A stretch of DNA of 64,000 nucleotides from Streptomyces sp. SLBN-31. Lineage in GTDB: Bacteria > Actinomycetota > Actinomycetes > Streptomycetales > Streptomycetaceae. Numbering within the stretch: the stretch's first letter is position 1; every line of letters begins with the position of its first letter. Both the position numbers and the translations under genes were made by a program. Positions 36,290 through 44,937 of this stretch are shown here, one piece after another. The notes under the pieces are model-generated. The model was given only the letters and a program-made list of their open reading frames with translations, made no database searches and was not told the DNA's origin. The stretch covers positions 248,001-312,000 of the forward strand of contig NZ_VFNC01000002.1 of the NCBI RefSeq assembly GCF_006715395.1, in the 5' to 3' direction.

Positions 36290-36649
36290 ATGAACGATCC
36301 TGTGGTCACTGATCCGCAGCTGTATCGGGTCGTGTGGGAGAACGAACGCGTGCGGGTGCTGGAGTACCGCGATCTACCCGGTGAGGCGACGCATCCGCAT
36401 GCCCATCCGGACAGCGTCATGGTGACCCTGTCCTCGTTCCAGCGGGTGATCGCGGCCAGAGGCCGGGAGGTCCCGGTCACGCTGGAGTCCGGGCAGGTGC
36501 GCTGGCTGGACGCTCAGGAGCATCAAGGCCGCAATGTCGGTCGGACGCCTACCCATTCCCTGTTCATCGAGCTCAAGGAACCCCGGCCCGGCGCCCCGCG
36601 CACGGATGCGCCGCTGGGGCCGTCCGCTCCCGGAAACGACCGTCCCTGA
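36290..36649 (+). CDS. Cupin-like protein
   Basis: A 119-residue beta-barrel protein with cupin-like motif EATHPHAHPDSVMVTL (three His and an acidic residue) and a second part around LESGQVRWLDAQEHQGRN. It resembles small cupins often placed under TetR control. Metal binding and function are inferred only from the His cluster. It is divergent from the TetR gene with a 22-nt gap. Confidence 0.78.
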   Translation: MNDPVVTDPQLYRVVWENERVRVLEYRDLPGEATHPHAHPDSVMVTLSSFQRVIAARGREVPVTLESGQVRWLDAQEHQGRNVGRTPTHSLFIELKEPRPGAPRTDAPLGPSAPGNDRP

Positions 36650-36656
36650 TGCCGCC

Positions 36657-37403
36657 TCATGAAGCGGGTTCATCCAGCAACTGGGGGCCGTTGTTGCGGA
36701 CGTTGTTGACGGCAGTGGAGACGGGCCGGGCGTCGAGGTGGCCGCCGGCAGGCTGACCGAGCAGCTCCCGCAGCCGGTCGGGGTCCTGGTGGTCGGGGTC
36801 GAGCCAGGCGTCGTAGTGCTCGGGCGTGAGAGCGAGTGGCATACGGGGGTGGACGCGGCCGGCCGCGTCGGTGGCTTCGGTGGTGATGATGGTGCAGGTC
36901 ATCAGCCAGGCTGCCGGGTCGTCGTCCCGCTGGACCTCCGGGTTCCGCCAGTACTCGTACAGCCCGGCCAGTGCCATCACCTGACCGTCCTCGGGATGGA
37001 TGAAGTAGGGCTGCTTGCGCGCCTTTCCGGTATTGGGGTCCTTGGACTGCTGCCACTCGTAGAAACCGTCGGCGGGCATCAGACAGCGACGCCTGGCGAA
37101 CGCGCTACGGAACGCGGGCTTTTCATGCACGGTCTCCACCCGCGCATTGATCATCCGGGCGCCGATCTTGACGTCCTTCGCCCACGACGGCACCAACCCC
37201 CACCGCAGCGGCCGCAACTGCCGCTCCACCGCCGCATCGGCGTCACGCTGGTCACGAGGTGCCCGCTCGAGGACGGCCCACACGTCGTCGGTCGGCGCGA
37301 CATTCCAGTTCGGCGCGAGCGTCTCCTTGACCGGCACGTCGGGCACATGGAACAGCGGGGCCAGTGCCTGCGGACTGCGAGCGGATACGTATCGACCACA
37401 CAT
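36657..37403 (-). CDS. SRAP-family abasic-site protein (YedK/HMCES-like)
   Basis: A 248-residue SOS-response-associated peptidase. The start at 37403 puts Cys at position 2 (MCGRYVS), the residue that becomes exposed and crosslinks abasic DNA. Other conserved residues: Asn in MINARVETV, Glu in DGFYEW, His in HPRMPLAL. It protects single-stranded DNA at abasic sites. The frame is open to 37544, but Cys2 fixes the start. Confidence 0.95.
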   Translation of the reverse strand: MCGRYVSARSPQALAPLFHVPDVPVKETLAPNWNVAPTDDVWAVLERAPRDQRDADAAVERQLRPLRWGLVPSWAKDVKIGARMINARVETVHEKPAFRSAFARRRCLMPADGFYEWQQSKDPNTGKARKQPYFIHPEDGQVMALAGLYEYWRNPEVQRDDDPAAWLMTCTIITTEATDAAGRVHPRMPLALTPEHYDAWLDPDHQDPDRLRELLGQPAGGHLDARPVSTAVNNVRNNGPQLLDEPAS

Positions 37404-37652
37404 ACCGCCACTCTCGCACCAACCCCGCGACGCGCAACCATGCCGACGCGGTGTCGCGTCATTGTCTGACACTGCGGCGATGCTTGAGAACGAGACGGGA
37501 GGGTTGCTCAGCTCTCTCTGAGCGCCCGTCCGTCCTGCCGGCACTGTCCGTTCGTTTGACGGTTGCAGCTGTGTGCGTACCGCCGCTACGCCCTGGACGT
37601 CAGCACCACCCCATGACCATCGCCACCATGTGCTGCGGTGCTGTCGGCCGCC

Positions 37653-38378
37653 TTACTCACCGTCGTCGAGAGCCCGATAGTCACGGCTGTGCGGCAAGCC
37701 TTCCACCAACTGCAGGAACCCTTCGTGCAGTCGACCGTTGGTGACGAGCACCGACATGTCACCTTCCAGGACGGGCGCTCCGCGCAGGTCGGTGACCCGG
37801 CCGCCTGCCTCCGTGACGATGACCGGCATCGGGGCGACGTCTTCGTAGCCCATCGGCGGACCGGCGATGATGCCGGCATCGGCTCGGCCCGTCACCAGAG
37901 CCACGATCATGCCTGTTGAGGGCAGCAGGAGTACCCGACGGTGGAGAGCACAGAGGAGTTCCTCCGGCCAGCCGGCCGGGTTGTGCATCAGGGTCCTTGC
38001 ACCACCCAGACTGCTTCGTTCGGTGAGCTTGGCTCGGCGGCCCGATCGGAGATCCGGGAACAACGGCACTCGGTGGGTGAAATACGTCGTACCGTTGATC
38101 GGGTCGATGATCCACCGTCGTCCTGACGACCCGCTGATTGAACCGCCCTCCTCCCCGAAGATTCCGTCGTCCGGCGCCTGCCGGCTCAACTCGTTCCTGA
38201 TCAGCTCTTCGACCGCCAGGTCGACCTCGGTGACCTCGGTGCCGTCCTCCTTTAGACGGCTGTGCAAGTCATCACGAAAGAAGGCTTGCGCAGACATCTG
38301 CCCTGCACGACCGGCCAGGCGAACGGCGAAGTCCAGTAGTTCCCGGTCTACGGGCGGGGCATCGAAGGCGTAGTCCAT
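37653..38378 (-). CDS. Degenerate inositol-monophosphatase-like protein
   Basis: A 241-residue IMPase-fold protein with GEEGG and a metal motif reading IDPINGTTYF, where DPxDGT is the rule: the second Asp is Asn. Between HRVPLF and the following LSRT-like helix about 35-45 residues normally present are missing, though the frame stays open. The C-terminal metal site (GYEDVAPMPVIVTEAGGRV) also departs from the WDxAA/G pattern. An inactive or decaying family member is more likely than an active phosphatase. Confidence 0.7.
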   Translation of the reverse strand: MDYAFDAPPVDRELLDFAVRLAGRAGQMSAQAFFRDDLHSRLKEDGTEVTEVDLAVEELIRNELSRQAPDDGIFGEEGGSISGSSGRRWIIDPINGTTYFTHRVPLFPDLRSGRRAKLTERSSLGGARTLMHNPAGWPEELLCALHRRVLLLPSTGMIVALVTGRADAGIIAGPPMGYEDVAPMPVIVTEAGGRVTDLRGAPVLEGDMSVLVTNGRLHEGFLQLVEGLPHSRDYRALDDGE

Positions 38379-38455
38379 CCGTTGAGCCTTTCACGGCTCT
38401 GACCTCCGAACGTTTCACGGTCAGGGTCCGCTTCGCCACGCTGAGGAAGTGTCCG

Positions 38456-39169
38456 TTACGTCTTCGTCTTCGCCGGCAATCGTGTGCGGCCCGCGTCCAG
38501 GCCGATGGACAGGCCTGTGGGGGTGACGTCGAGGCTGGTGGCTTTCAGGCCCAAGGGGTAGTCGGCGGCCGTGCGGGTCGTGAGGGTGTTCTGGATGCGG
38601 TCGACGAGCCGGGGTGGTGCGGGTCTGCCGAGGACCTCGGCGTTCTCGAGGTGCAGCGTTACGCGCCCGTCTTCGAGGCGGGGTTGCACGGTCGCCTGAC
38701 CGAGGCCGGCCTGGCCGAGGCCCAGGGTGATGGTGTCGGTCTTCTCGTCGAGGTGTACGTCCGTGACGGGAAGGCGGCTCGCCTTCGTGCCGGTCAGGTC
38801 CTGCAGGGACCTCGCGGGGACCTCGACGGCAGCGTGGATGGCGGCGACTGTGCCCGCGCGCTTCCCCGTCAGGCGTACGTCCTGAAGGCGGGCGCGGACG
38901 GAGACGTCCGGGATGCGGCCAAGGGTGGCGTGGTCGTTGCTGATGGTCACCGCGTCCAGATGCCGGTCGAGCAGGGCCAGCAGCGCAGGGCCGCCGTCGA
39001 CGTCCACCGTGCTGTCCTTGCCGAGGGCCCGGCCGGCCGCGGTGGCCAGACGGTCCTGCAACAGCGTGCGGGCGGCGAGTTCGGCCGCGGTGGCGGCGAG
39101 CAGGACGACCGTCAGGGCGAGGACGGTGAAGGACACCGCGCGATGTCGGCGGAACGCGGCGCGGATCAT
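38456..39169 (-). CDS. LmeA/DUF2993-family lipid-binding protein
   Basis: A 237-residue protein with one N-terminal TM (AVSFTVLALTVVLLAATA) and an extracellular DUF2993 domain: LATAAGRALGKDSTVDVDGGPALLALLDRHLDAVTIS near the start and TSLDVTPTGLSIGLDA at the end. In mycobacteria LmeA is a phospholipid-binding periplasmic factor in lipomannan maturation. Its start overlaps the MMPL gene stop by 4 nt, so it is the second gene of that operon. Confidence 0.9.
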   Translation of the reverse strand: MIRAAFRRHRAVSFTVLALTVVLLAATAAELAARTLLQDRLATAAGRALGKDSTVDVDGGPALLALLDRHLDAVTISNDHATLGRIPDVSVRARLQDVRLTGKRAGTVAAIHAAVEVPARSLQDLTGTKASRLPVTDVHLDEKTDTITLGLGQAGLGQATVQPRLEDGRVTLHLENAEVLGRPAPPRLVDRIQNTLTTRTAADYPLGLKATSLDVTPTGLSIGLDAGRTRLPAKTKT

Positions 39170-41421
39170 CCGGTCTCCTCCTTCGTGAGGGCCGGGAGGG
39201 ACTCGTCAGAGGTCCCCGCGGGCGCCGGGCCCTCGGGGTCCAGGTGCGGCAGGAGGCGGTCCAGCCACCGCGGCAGCCACCAGTTCGCCTGCCCGAGCAG
39301 GTACATGGTGGAGGGCACCAGGACGAGCCGGACCACGGTGGCGTCGAGGATGACGCTCACGCCCAGGCCGAGTGCCAGCATCTTGATCACCACGTTGGTG
39401 GAGAGCAGGAAGGCCAGGAAGACGCTGGTCATGATGAGCGCGGCGCAGGTGATGACCCGGGCGGTGCCCGCCAGGCCGGCGGCGACGCTGAGGTGGTTGT
39501 CCTTGGTGTGCAGCCAGGACTCGCGGATGCGGGAGAGCAGGAAGACCTCGTAGTCCATGGACAGGCCGAAGACGATCGCGAACATCATCATCGGCACGTA
39601 CGACTCCACCGGTACGGGCTCCTCCACGCCGAACAGCGAGCCTCCCCAGCCCCATTGGAAGACCGCGACGACGACGCCGTAGGCGGCTCCGATGGACAGC
39701 AGGTTGAGCAGGGCGGCCTTGAGGGCGACCAGGAGGCTGCGGAAGACGGTGAGCAGGAGCAGGAAGGCCGCGGCGACTACCACCGCCACGATGACCGGCA
39801 GACGGTCCACCACCACGTCGCGGAAGGTGAGTTGGGCGGCGGTGACGCCGGTGACGTAGCCGCGGGCGCCGGTTCCGGCGAGGGCGTCGGGGAGGGTGTC
39901 GTCCTCCAGGCGGTGCAGCAGGTCGGAGGTGCCTTCCTCCTGCGGGCCGGTGTCGGGGGTGACCGTGGCGATGAGCAGCGTCGGCTCGTCACCGGCGGCC
40001 ACGGGCGTGGTCACGCGGGCCACGCCGGGGTCCGCGGCCAGGGCGTCGTGCAGTGTCCGGGACAGCGTGGCGCTGTCGGTGTGGGCGTCGCGCAGGTCGG
40101 CGACGATGGTGAACTGGCCGTTGGTACCCGGTCCGAAGCCGTCGGCGATCAGGTCGTAGGCGCGGCGGTCGGTGTAGTCGGCAGGGTCGGCGCCGTTGTC
40201 GACGTGTCCCAGCCGCATGGAGGCGGCGGGGACCGCCAGGACGGCCAGCGCGAGTGCGCCGACGGCGAGGAAGAGCCAGGGGCGGCGGCCCACGGTGGCG
40301 GCCCAGCGGTGCCAGGTGTCGGCCGTGCCGGTCGGCTCGTCGACGGGAGTGCGCACCCGCCAGCGGTCGATGCGGCGGCCGGCCACACCGAGGAAGGCGG
40401 GCGCCAGGGTGAGCGCGGCGACGGCGGCGACCAGGACGGTCAGGCCGGCGGCGACACCGAGGGTGCCGATGAAGGTCACGCCGGATACGTACAGGCCGCC
40501 GAGGGCGAGGGCGACGGTGGCCGCCGCGACGATGACGGCACGGCCGCTGGTGGCGACGGCACGGCCGGCGGCCTCCGCCGGATCGTCGACGTCGCGCAGC
40601 AGCCGGCGGTGCCGGGTGATCAGGAACAGGGCGTAGTCGATGCCGACGCCAAGACCCATCATGGTGGCCAGCGTGGGTGCGGCGTTGCCGAAGGTGAAGG
40701 CCGCGGCCAGCAGCCCGAGCAGCGAGATCCCGGTCAGCAGCCCGGCGACCGCCGTCAGCAGCGGCAGGCCGGCGGCGGCCACGCTGCCGAACCCGGCCAG
40801 CAGCACGACGATGGCGGTGACGAGGCCGATCACCTCCGACAGCCGGTCGGCGGCCTTCGGTCGGGCCAACTGGCCCAGTGGGCCCCCGTATTCGACCTGG
40901 ACGTGCTCGGCGCGCAGACCGTGCACGGCGTCGTCGACGCCGTCCAGGTAGGCGGGCGCGAAGCGGGCGGGGTTCTCGGTGAAGCGGACGGTCATGATGC
41001 CGGTGGCGCCGTCGGCGGAGAGCGCGCCGGTTGTGTTCAACGGATCGGCCACCGCTATCACTTCGGGCAGCTTCTTCAGTTCGGTGGCCGCGGTGTCGAC
41101 GGCGTCCCGGTGAGCGGCCAGGGAGCCGCTGCCGGTGTGCAGCACGATCTGCGCGGCGGTGCCCCGGACGCCGGCGGAGCCGTGCGCGTCCAGCAGGTCG
41201 GATCCGGTCTGCACGGAGGTGCCCGGGAGGGCGAAGTCGTCGTCGTAACCGCCTCCCCAGGCCCGGTCGGCGGCGAGTGCGGTGAGCAGCACCAGCAGCC
41301 AGACACAGATCACCCACCAAGGTCGCCGTGCGCACCAGCGGCCGAGCCGGTGCAGCCGGTCGACGCGTTCGGGCGCTTCGGGACGGGCGGGTTGCTGGGG
41401 AGTGACAGGAGCGTTGGTCAT
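39166..41421 (-). CDS. MMPL/RND-family membrane transporter
   Basis: A 751-residue MMPL protein with two repeats of a TM, a large extracellular loop and a five-TM bundle. First TM LVLLTALAADRAW; first bundle with MMGLGVGIDYALFLITRHRR; second bundle with FGLSMDYEVFLLSRIRESW, carrying the family's proton-relay Asp-Tyr pairs. Such transporters export lipids or lipid-linked compounds. ATG 41421 starts MTNAPVTPQQ. Operon with LmeA-like 38456-39169; divergent from an OmpR-type system at 42059. Confidence 0.93.
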   Translation of the reverse strand: MTNAPVTPQQPARPEAPERVDRLHRLGRWCARRPWWVICVWLLVLLTALAADRAWGGGYDDDFALPGTSVQTGSDLLDAHGSAGVRGTAAQIVLHTGSGSLAAHRDAVDTAATELKKLPEVIAVADPLNTTGALSADGATGIMTVRFTENPARFAPAYLDGVDDAVHGLRAEHVQVEYGGPLGQLARPKAADRLSEVIGLVTAIVVLLAGFGSVAAAGLPLLTAVAGLLTGISLLGLLAAAFTFGNAAPTLATMMGLGVGIDYALFLITRHRRLLRDVDDPAEAAGRAVATSGRAVIVAAATVALALGGLYVSGVTFIGTLGVAAGLTVLVAAVAALTLAPAFLGVAGRRIDRWRVRTPVDEPTGTADTWHRWAATVGRRPWLFLAVGALALAVLAVPAASMRLGHVDNGADPADYTDRRAYDLIADGFGPGTNGQFTIVADLRDAHTDSATLSRTLHDALAADPGVARVTTPVAAGDEPTLLIATVTPDTGPQEEGTSDLLHRLEDDTLPDALAGTGARGYVTGVTAAQLTFRDVVVDRLPVIVAVVVAAAFLLLLTVFRSLLVALKAALLNLLSIGAAYGVVVAVFQWGWGGSLFGVEEPVPVESYVPMMMFAIVFGLSMDYEVFLLSRIRESWLHTKDNHLSVAAGLAGTARVITCAALIMTSVFLAFLLSTNVVIKMLALGLGVSVILDATVVRLVLVPSTMYLLGQANWWLPRWLDRLLPHLDPEGPAPAGTSDESLPALTKEETG

Positions 41422-41641
41422 GCCGTCGTTTCTTCTCGGCCCACGTCGTACGGGGCGGGGTCGGTGATGGTGTCGGGGTGTGGCTGCGTGCGGGTACGGG
41501 GGCGGGCGGCATCGGCGGCCCTGCCCCGGGGCGCGGGTCGTCGGTGGGTACACCATGCCGGTGGTCGGCTGCCGCCCGATGGCCGGGTCGGTACCTCTAC
41601 GGGCGCGGCGTACGGCGCCGACATCGCCGTACCGCCCGCGC

Positions 41642-41905
41642 TCATTCCTGTTGCCGGGCTGCGGCGAGGCGCTCGGCGAGGTGCCGCGCCTGCTCGCCGT
41701 ATCGCACAGGACGGAACCTGGCACCGGTGACGCCGGTCGTTTCGGCGTCGGCGAGCGCGACCGCCCTGGTGCCGGCGCCGGCCGATGCCGTGCTGTCCGG
41801 TCGCGCCGCCGACGCCGTCCAGGCCAGGACGGCCACGGCCACGGCGCCGGCGATGGCGACGGGCAGGGCGGCGCGGCGGGACGCGGCAGCGGACAGGCGG
41901 TTCAT
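41642..41905 (-). CDS. Small membrane-anchored protein
   Basis: An 87-residue protein with a basic start, one TM (LPVAIAGAVAVAVLAWTASAA) and an extracellular ~55-residue tail ending RYGEQARHLAERLAAARQQE. GGAGG lies 6 nt before the ATG. The 19-bp motif at 41969-41987 lies 63 nt upstream of its start, in the same orientation relative to this gene as the second copy has to the gene at 44209. Function unknown; possible regulon member of the adjacent system. Confidence 0.65.
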   Translation of the reverse strand: MNRLSAAASRRAALPVAIAGAVAVAVLAWTASAARPDSTASAGAGTRAVALADAETTGVTGARFRPVRYGEQARHLAERLAAARQQE

Positions 41906-41968
41906 GAGGTCCTCCCTTGATCGACGGTCTCAGCGTGGCCGGGGCGTACGAGCGGAAGGTTCGACGAA

Positions 41969-41987
41969 TGTTCGGGGCGTGTAAGGG
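41969..41987 (-). repeat. 19-bp inverted repeat, copy 1
   Basis: The minus strand reads cccttacacgccccgaaca, 63 nt upstream of the small membrane protein gene and 71 nt upstream of the OmpR-type regulator gene (42059). Perfect match to the copy at 44121-44139 in the opposite orientation. Confidence 0.9.
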
Positions 41988-42058
41988 CTGGTCGCGCGGA
42001 CGCCCAGGCCCGGCGGAGGTGGTTAGCATCGAGGGCCGGACCGGGGAAAGAGAGGCAC

Positions 42059-42748
42059 ATGCCGGACAGCAAGGGGCTCGTCCTGGTTGTCGAGGACGAG
42101 CGCAACATCGCCGACCTGCAGCGGCGCTACCTGAGCCGGGAGGGCTTCGGCGTGCACGTCGAGAGCAGCGGCGACGCCGCGCTGGCCGCCGTACGCCGTA
42201 TGCGCCCGGTCGCCGTCGTCCTGGACATCGCGCTGCCCGGCATGGACGGCATGGAGGTCTGCCGGCGGCTGCGCGAGGAGGGCGACTGGACGCCCGTGCT
42301 GTTCGTGACGGCCCGGGACGACGTGACCGACCGCATCCTCGGACTGGAGCTCGGCGGCGACGACTACCTCACCAAGCCCTTCTCGCCGCAGGAGCTCGTG
42401 GCCCGCGTCAAGAGCCTGCTGCGCCGCGCCGCCGGACCGCAGCACCACGCGGTGCGCCGGGTCGGCCGCCTCGCCCTGGACACCGGCCGCCGCACCCTGC
42501 ACGTCGACGACCGGCCGGTGGAGCTGACGACCACCGAGTTCAACCTGCTCGCCTTCCTGATGCAGCATCCCGGCCAGGTCTTCACCCGCGAGCAGCTGCT
42601 CGCCCAGGTCTGGGGGTACGCCGGCTACCGGGACACGCGCGTGATGGACGTCTACGTCTCCCAACTGCGTGCCAAACTCGGCGACGCCAGCCCCCTGCGC
42701 ACCGTCCGCGGCGTCGGCTACGCCGTCACGGAGGCCGACGGCCGATGA
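42059..42748 (+). CDS. OmpR-family response regulator
   Basis: A 229-residue regulator. Receiver domain: acidic pocket LVVEDERN, phospho-acceptor Asp56 in VVLDIALPG, Thr in LFVTARD, Lys in YLTKPF. Winged-helix domain (~130-225): LTTTEFNLLAFLMQHPGQVF, REQLLAQVWG and VYVSQLRAKLGD. The stop overlaps the kinase start (ATGA). A 19-bp motif at 41969-41987 and a matching one near the end of the kinase gene are candidate binding sites. Confidence 0.95.
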   Translation: MPDSKGLVLVVEDERNIADLQRRYLSREGFGVHVESSGDAALAAVRRMRPVAVVLDIALPGMDGMEVCRRLREEGDWTPVLFVTARDDVTDRILGLELGGDDYLTKPFSPQELVARVKSLLRRAAGPQHHAVRRVGRLALDTGRRTLHVDDRPVELTTTEFNLLAFLMQHPGQVFTREQLLAQVWGYAGYRDTRVMDVYVSQLRAKLGDASPLRTVRGVGYAVTEADGR

Positions 42749-44148
42749 ACGCCCCGCGCCGAACGGGCCGTCGCAGTTCCCTGACCGGGAACATCGTGCT
42801 GCTCACCACCGCCGTCGCCGCCGTGGCCGTCGTACTGACCGGACTGTTCGCCTGGCGGGTCATCCGCACCAACGCCGAGCACCAGGAACGCGAGCAGCTC
42901 TCCCGCCAGGCCGAGGTCCTCGCCCGCACCCCGCCGCTGGCGTCCTGGATGCTGGACCGGCAGGAGCGCATCGCCGGCGCCGACGACATCCGGCTCGCCC
43001 TCGTCCGCCCCTCCGGCGCGGTGGACGGGCCCGCGGCGGCCACGGTGGACGACAAGGAACGCGAGACGCTCCTGTCGGGGAAGACACTGTCCACAACCGC
43101 AAGGCTCGACGGCCGCGAGGTGCTGGTGGAGGGAGCGCCGACGCCCACCGGCGGCGGGCTGGTGCTCACCCAGCCGATGAGCGCCGTCGACCAGGCAACC
43201 GACCGTATGCGCGGCAGCCTCGTCCTGCCGCTCGTCCTCGGCCTGACCGGCGCGGCCCTCGCCGGTGCGCTGCTGGCCCGCCGTCTGGGCCGCCCGCTCG
43301 TCTCCGCCGCGCGGACCGCGCACCGCCTGTCCGAGGGCGAACGGGGCCTGACCGTCCCCGCCGAAGGCCCGGCGGAAGTGGCGGAGTTGGCCGGTGCGCT
43401 CAATACGCTGGATGCGGCGCTGACCCACAGCGAGGACCGGCAGCGGGAGTTCCTGCTCTCCGTGTCGCACGAGATCCGCACCCCGCTCACCACGGCACGC
43501 GGCTACGCCGAGGCCCTCGCCGACGAGGTCGTCACCGGCGACGAAGTACCCGAGGCCGGCAGCATCCTGCGCGGCGAGATCGAACGCCTCGAACGCTTCG
43601 TCGGCGACCTGCTCGCCCTGGCCCGCCTGGAGGCCGACGACTTCCGCCTCGACACCGACGAGGTGGACCTCGACGCGCTGGTGGCGGAGGCCGCACAGGC
43701 CTGGTCGGTGCGATGCTCCCGGCTCGACGTGGACTTCCGCGTCGAGCGCCCGGCGCGTCCGCTGCCTCTGATCACCGACGGCTTCCGGGTACGGCAGCTC
43801 GTGGACGGTCTCGCCGAGAACGCGCTGCGCGTCACCCCGGCCGGAAAACCCCTCGTCCTGGCCGTGCGGGCGGACAGTTGCGGCGTGCTGCTGGAGGTGC
43901 GCGACGGCGGCCCCGGCCTCACCGAGGACGATGTCGCGGTCGCGTTCGAACGCGGCGCCCTCGCCGAGCGCTACCGAGGGGTGCGGCCCGTCGGCAGCGG
44001 TCTGGGCCTGGCCATCGCCCACCGCCTGACCACCCGCCTCGGCGGCACCATCACCGCCTCCGGGCGGGCGCCCGAGGGCGGTGCCCGCTTCACCGTCCGG
44101 CTGCCGTCGCATCCTGACACCCCTTACACGCCCCGAACACTCCCCTGA
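42745..44148 (+). CDS. Histidine kinase of the OmpR-type pair
   Basis: A 467-residue sensor kinase with two TMs (IVLLTTAVAAVAVVLTGLF near residue 20 and LVLPLVLGLTGAALAGALL near 165) around a ~125-residue extracellular domain, then HAMP. The phospho-acceptor is His242 in SVSHEIRTPL. ATP-binding: N box LVDGLAENALRV, G1 box VRDGGPGLTEDD, G2 box GSGLGLAIAHRL. The stimulus is unknown. The last codons overlap the second copy of the 19-bp motif. Confidence 0.94.
   Translation: MNAPRRTGRRSSLTGNIVLLTTAVAAVAVVLTGLFAWRVIRTNAEHQEREQLSRQAEVLARTPPLASWMLDRQERIAGADDIRLALVRPSGAVDGPAAATVDDKERETLLSGKTLSTTARLDGREVLVEGAPTPTGGGLVLTQPMSAVDQATDRMRGSLVLPLVLGLTGAALAGALLARRLGRPLVSAARTAHRLSEGERGLTVPAEGPAEVAELAGALNTLDAALTHSEDRQREFLLSVSHEIRTPLTTARGYAEALADEVVTGDEVPEAGSILRGEIERLERFVGDLLALARLEADDFRLDTDEVDLDALVAEAAQAWSVRCSRLDVDFRVERPARPLPLITDGFRVRQLVDGLAENALRVTPAGKPLVLAVRADSCGVLLEVRDGGPGLTEDDVAVAFERGALAERYRGVRPVGSGLGLAIAHRLTTRLGGTITASGRAPEGGARFTVRLPSHPDTPYTPRTLP
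44121..44139 (+). repeat. 19-bp inverted repeat, copy 2
   Basis: cccttacacgccccgaaca inside the last codons of the kinase gene, 69 nt before the small gene at 44209. It is flanked by direct repeats of cctgacaccc (44113-44122 and 44144-44153). See copy 1. Confidence 0.9.
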
Positions 44149-44208
44149 CACCCGCTTAGGACCACGCGCTCATGCTCGTGCGCACGGCCCGGGTGGAGGA
44201 GGAGCAGC

Positions 44209-44469
44209 ATGAGACGTGCGTGGAGGAAGCCGATGCGCCGCCGGAGCGTGTCCGGCCTGGAACGGGACGCGCCGCGCCGTCTGCGACATGACCTCGACGT
44301 GGCCCTGTCCCTGACCGACGAAGCCGCCCGGCGGGCGGCCGTCGACCGGGTGGTCCAGGGGATCGCCGAAGGCAGGTACGGCCGGACCTTCCAACGGCAG
44401 GCGCAACGGCAGGCGCAACGGCGGCCGGACCTCGGCCCTCAGGCCCGGCCGCAGGCCAGCAGCGCGTGA
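44209..44469 (+). CDS. Small Arg-rich protein
   Basis: An 86-residue predicted protein rich in Arg and Gln (RRAWRKPMRRR, RQAQRQAQRR) with a central helix LDVALSLTDEAARRAAVDRVVQGIAEG. It has a strong GGAGGAGGAG before the ATG. The 19-bp motif copy 2 lies 69 nt upstream, so it may be controlled by the adjacent two-component system. No domain recognised; its end overlaps the truncated methyltransferase on the other strand. Confidence 0.45.
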   Translation: MRRAWRKPMRRRSVSGLERDAPRRLRHDLDVALSLTDEAARRAAVDRVVQGIAEGRYGRTFQRQAQRQAQRRPDLGPQARPQASSA

Positions 44470-44831
44470 TAGCGCAACACCAGTCGTCCGTCCGGCCCTG
44501 CGTACTGCGAGGCCAGCTCGTCGTACGCCGCCTTGATCCGAACGATCGTCTCCGGTGCCTGCCGGCTGACGATCTGACCGATCATGCCGACACCGGCCGC
44601 CGCACCGCTCCACCACTCGTCGGGCGAGGCGATGTGGTCCCAGGTCACCGACCGACAGGAGACGTCGGCGAGCCCGGCCGCGGTGAACAGGGCCGCGAAC
44701 CCCTCGACGGTGCGCGGGAAGTCCTCGGCCGGGTCGAGCCGCGGCGCGTCCTCCCGGCTGCGCCCACCGCTCAACGTCAACGGAATCGACCAGGGCAAAA
44801 ACCGGGAACACGCCAAGCGAGCACGGGCCAC
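44439..44831 (-). pseudogene. 3' remnant of a SAM-dependent methyltransferase
   Basis: The minus-strand frame encodes a C-terminal methyltransferase segment: LDPAEDFPRTVEGFAALFTAAGLADVS, WDHIASPDEWWSG and VRIKAAYDELASQYAGPDG with the strand VLRYHALLACGRA. No SAM-binding motif I is present and the ~25 residues before LDPAED look unrelated, so the 5' half is missing. A remnant. Confidence 0.6.
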
Positions 44832-44937
44832 CTATTTACGCCAGCGCCGGCCCCCGCCCTGGGCGATAGCCCCGCTACGACCGTTAAGGGTCCGGGTTGT
44901 GGGTGAGCACCCACTGACGGCCGTCTACGCTCTCGGC

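Noticed and set aside
39244..41730. An 828-residue plus-strand open frame opposite the MMPL gene
   Set aside because: Same reason: no recognisable domain and a Gly/Gln/Asp-rich shadow composition; the MMPL frame has all family motifs.
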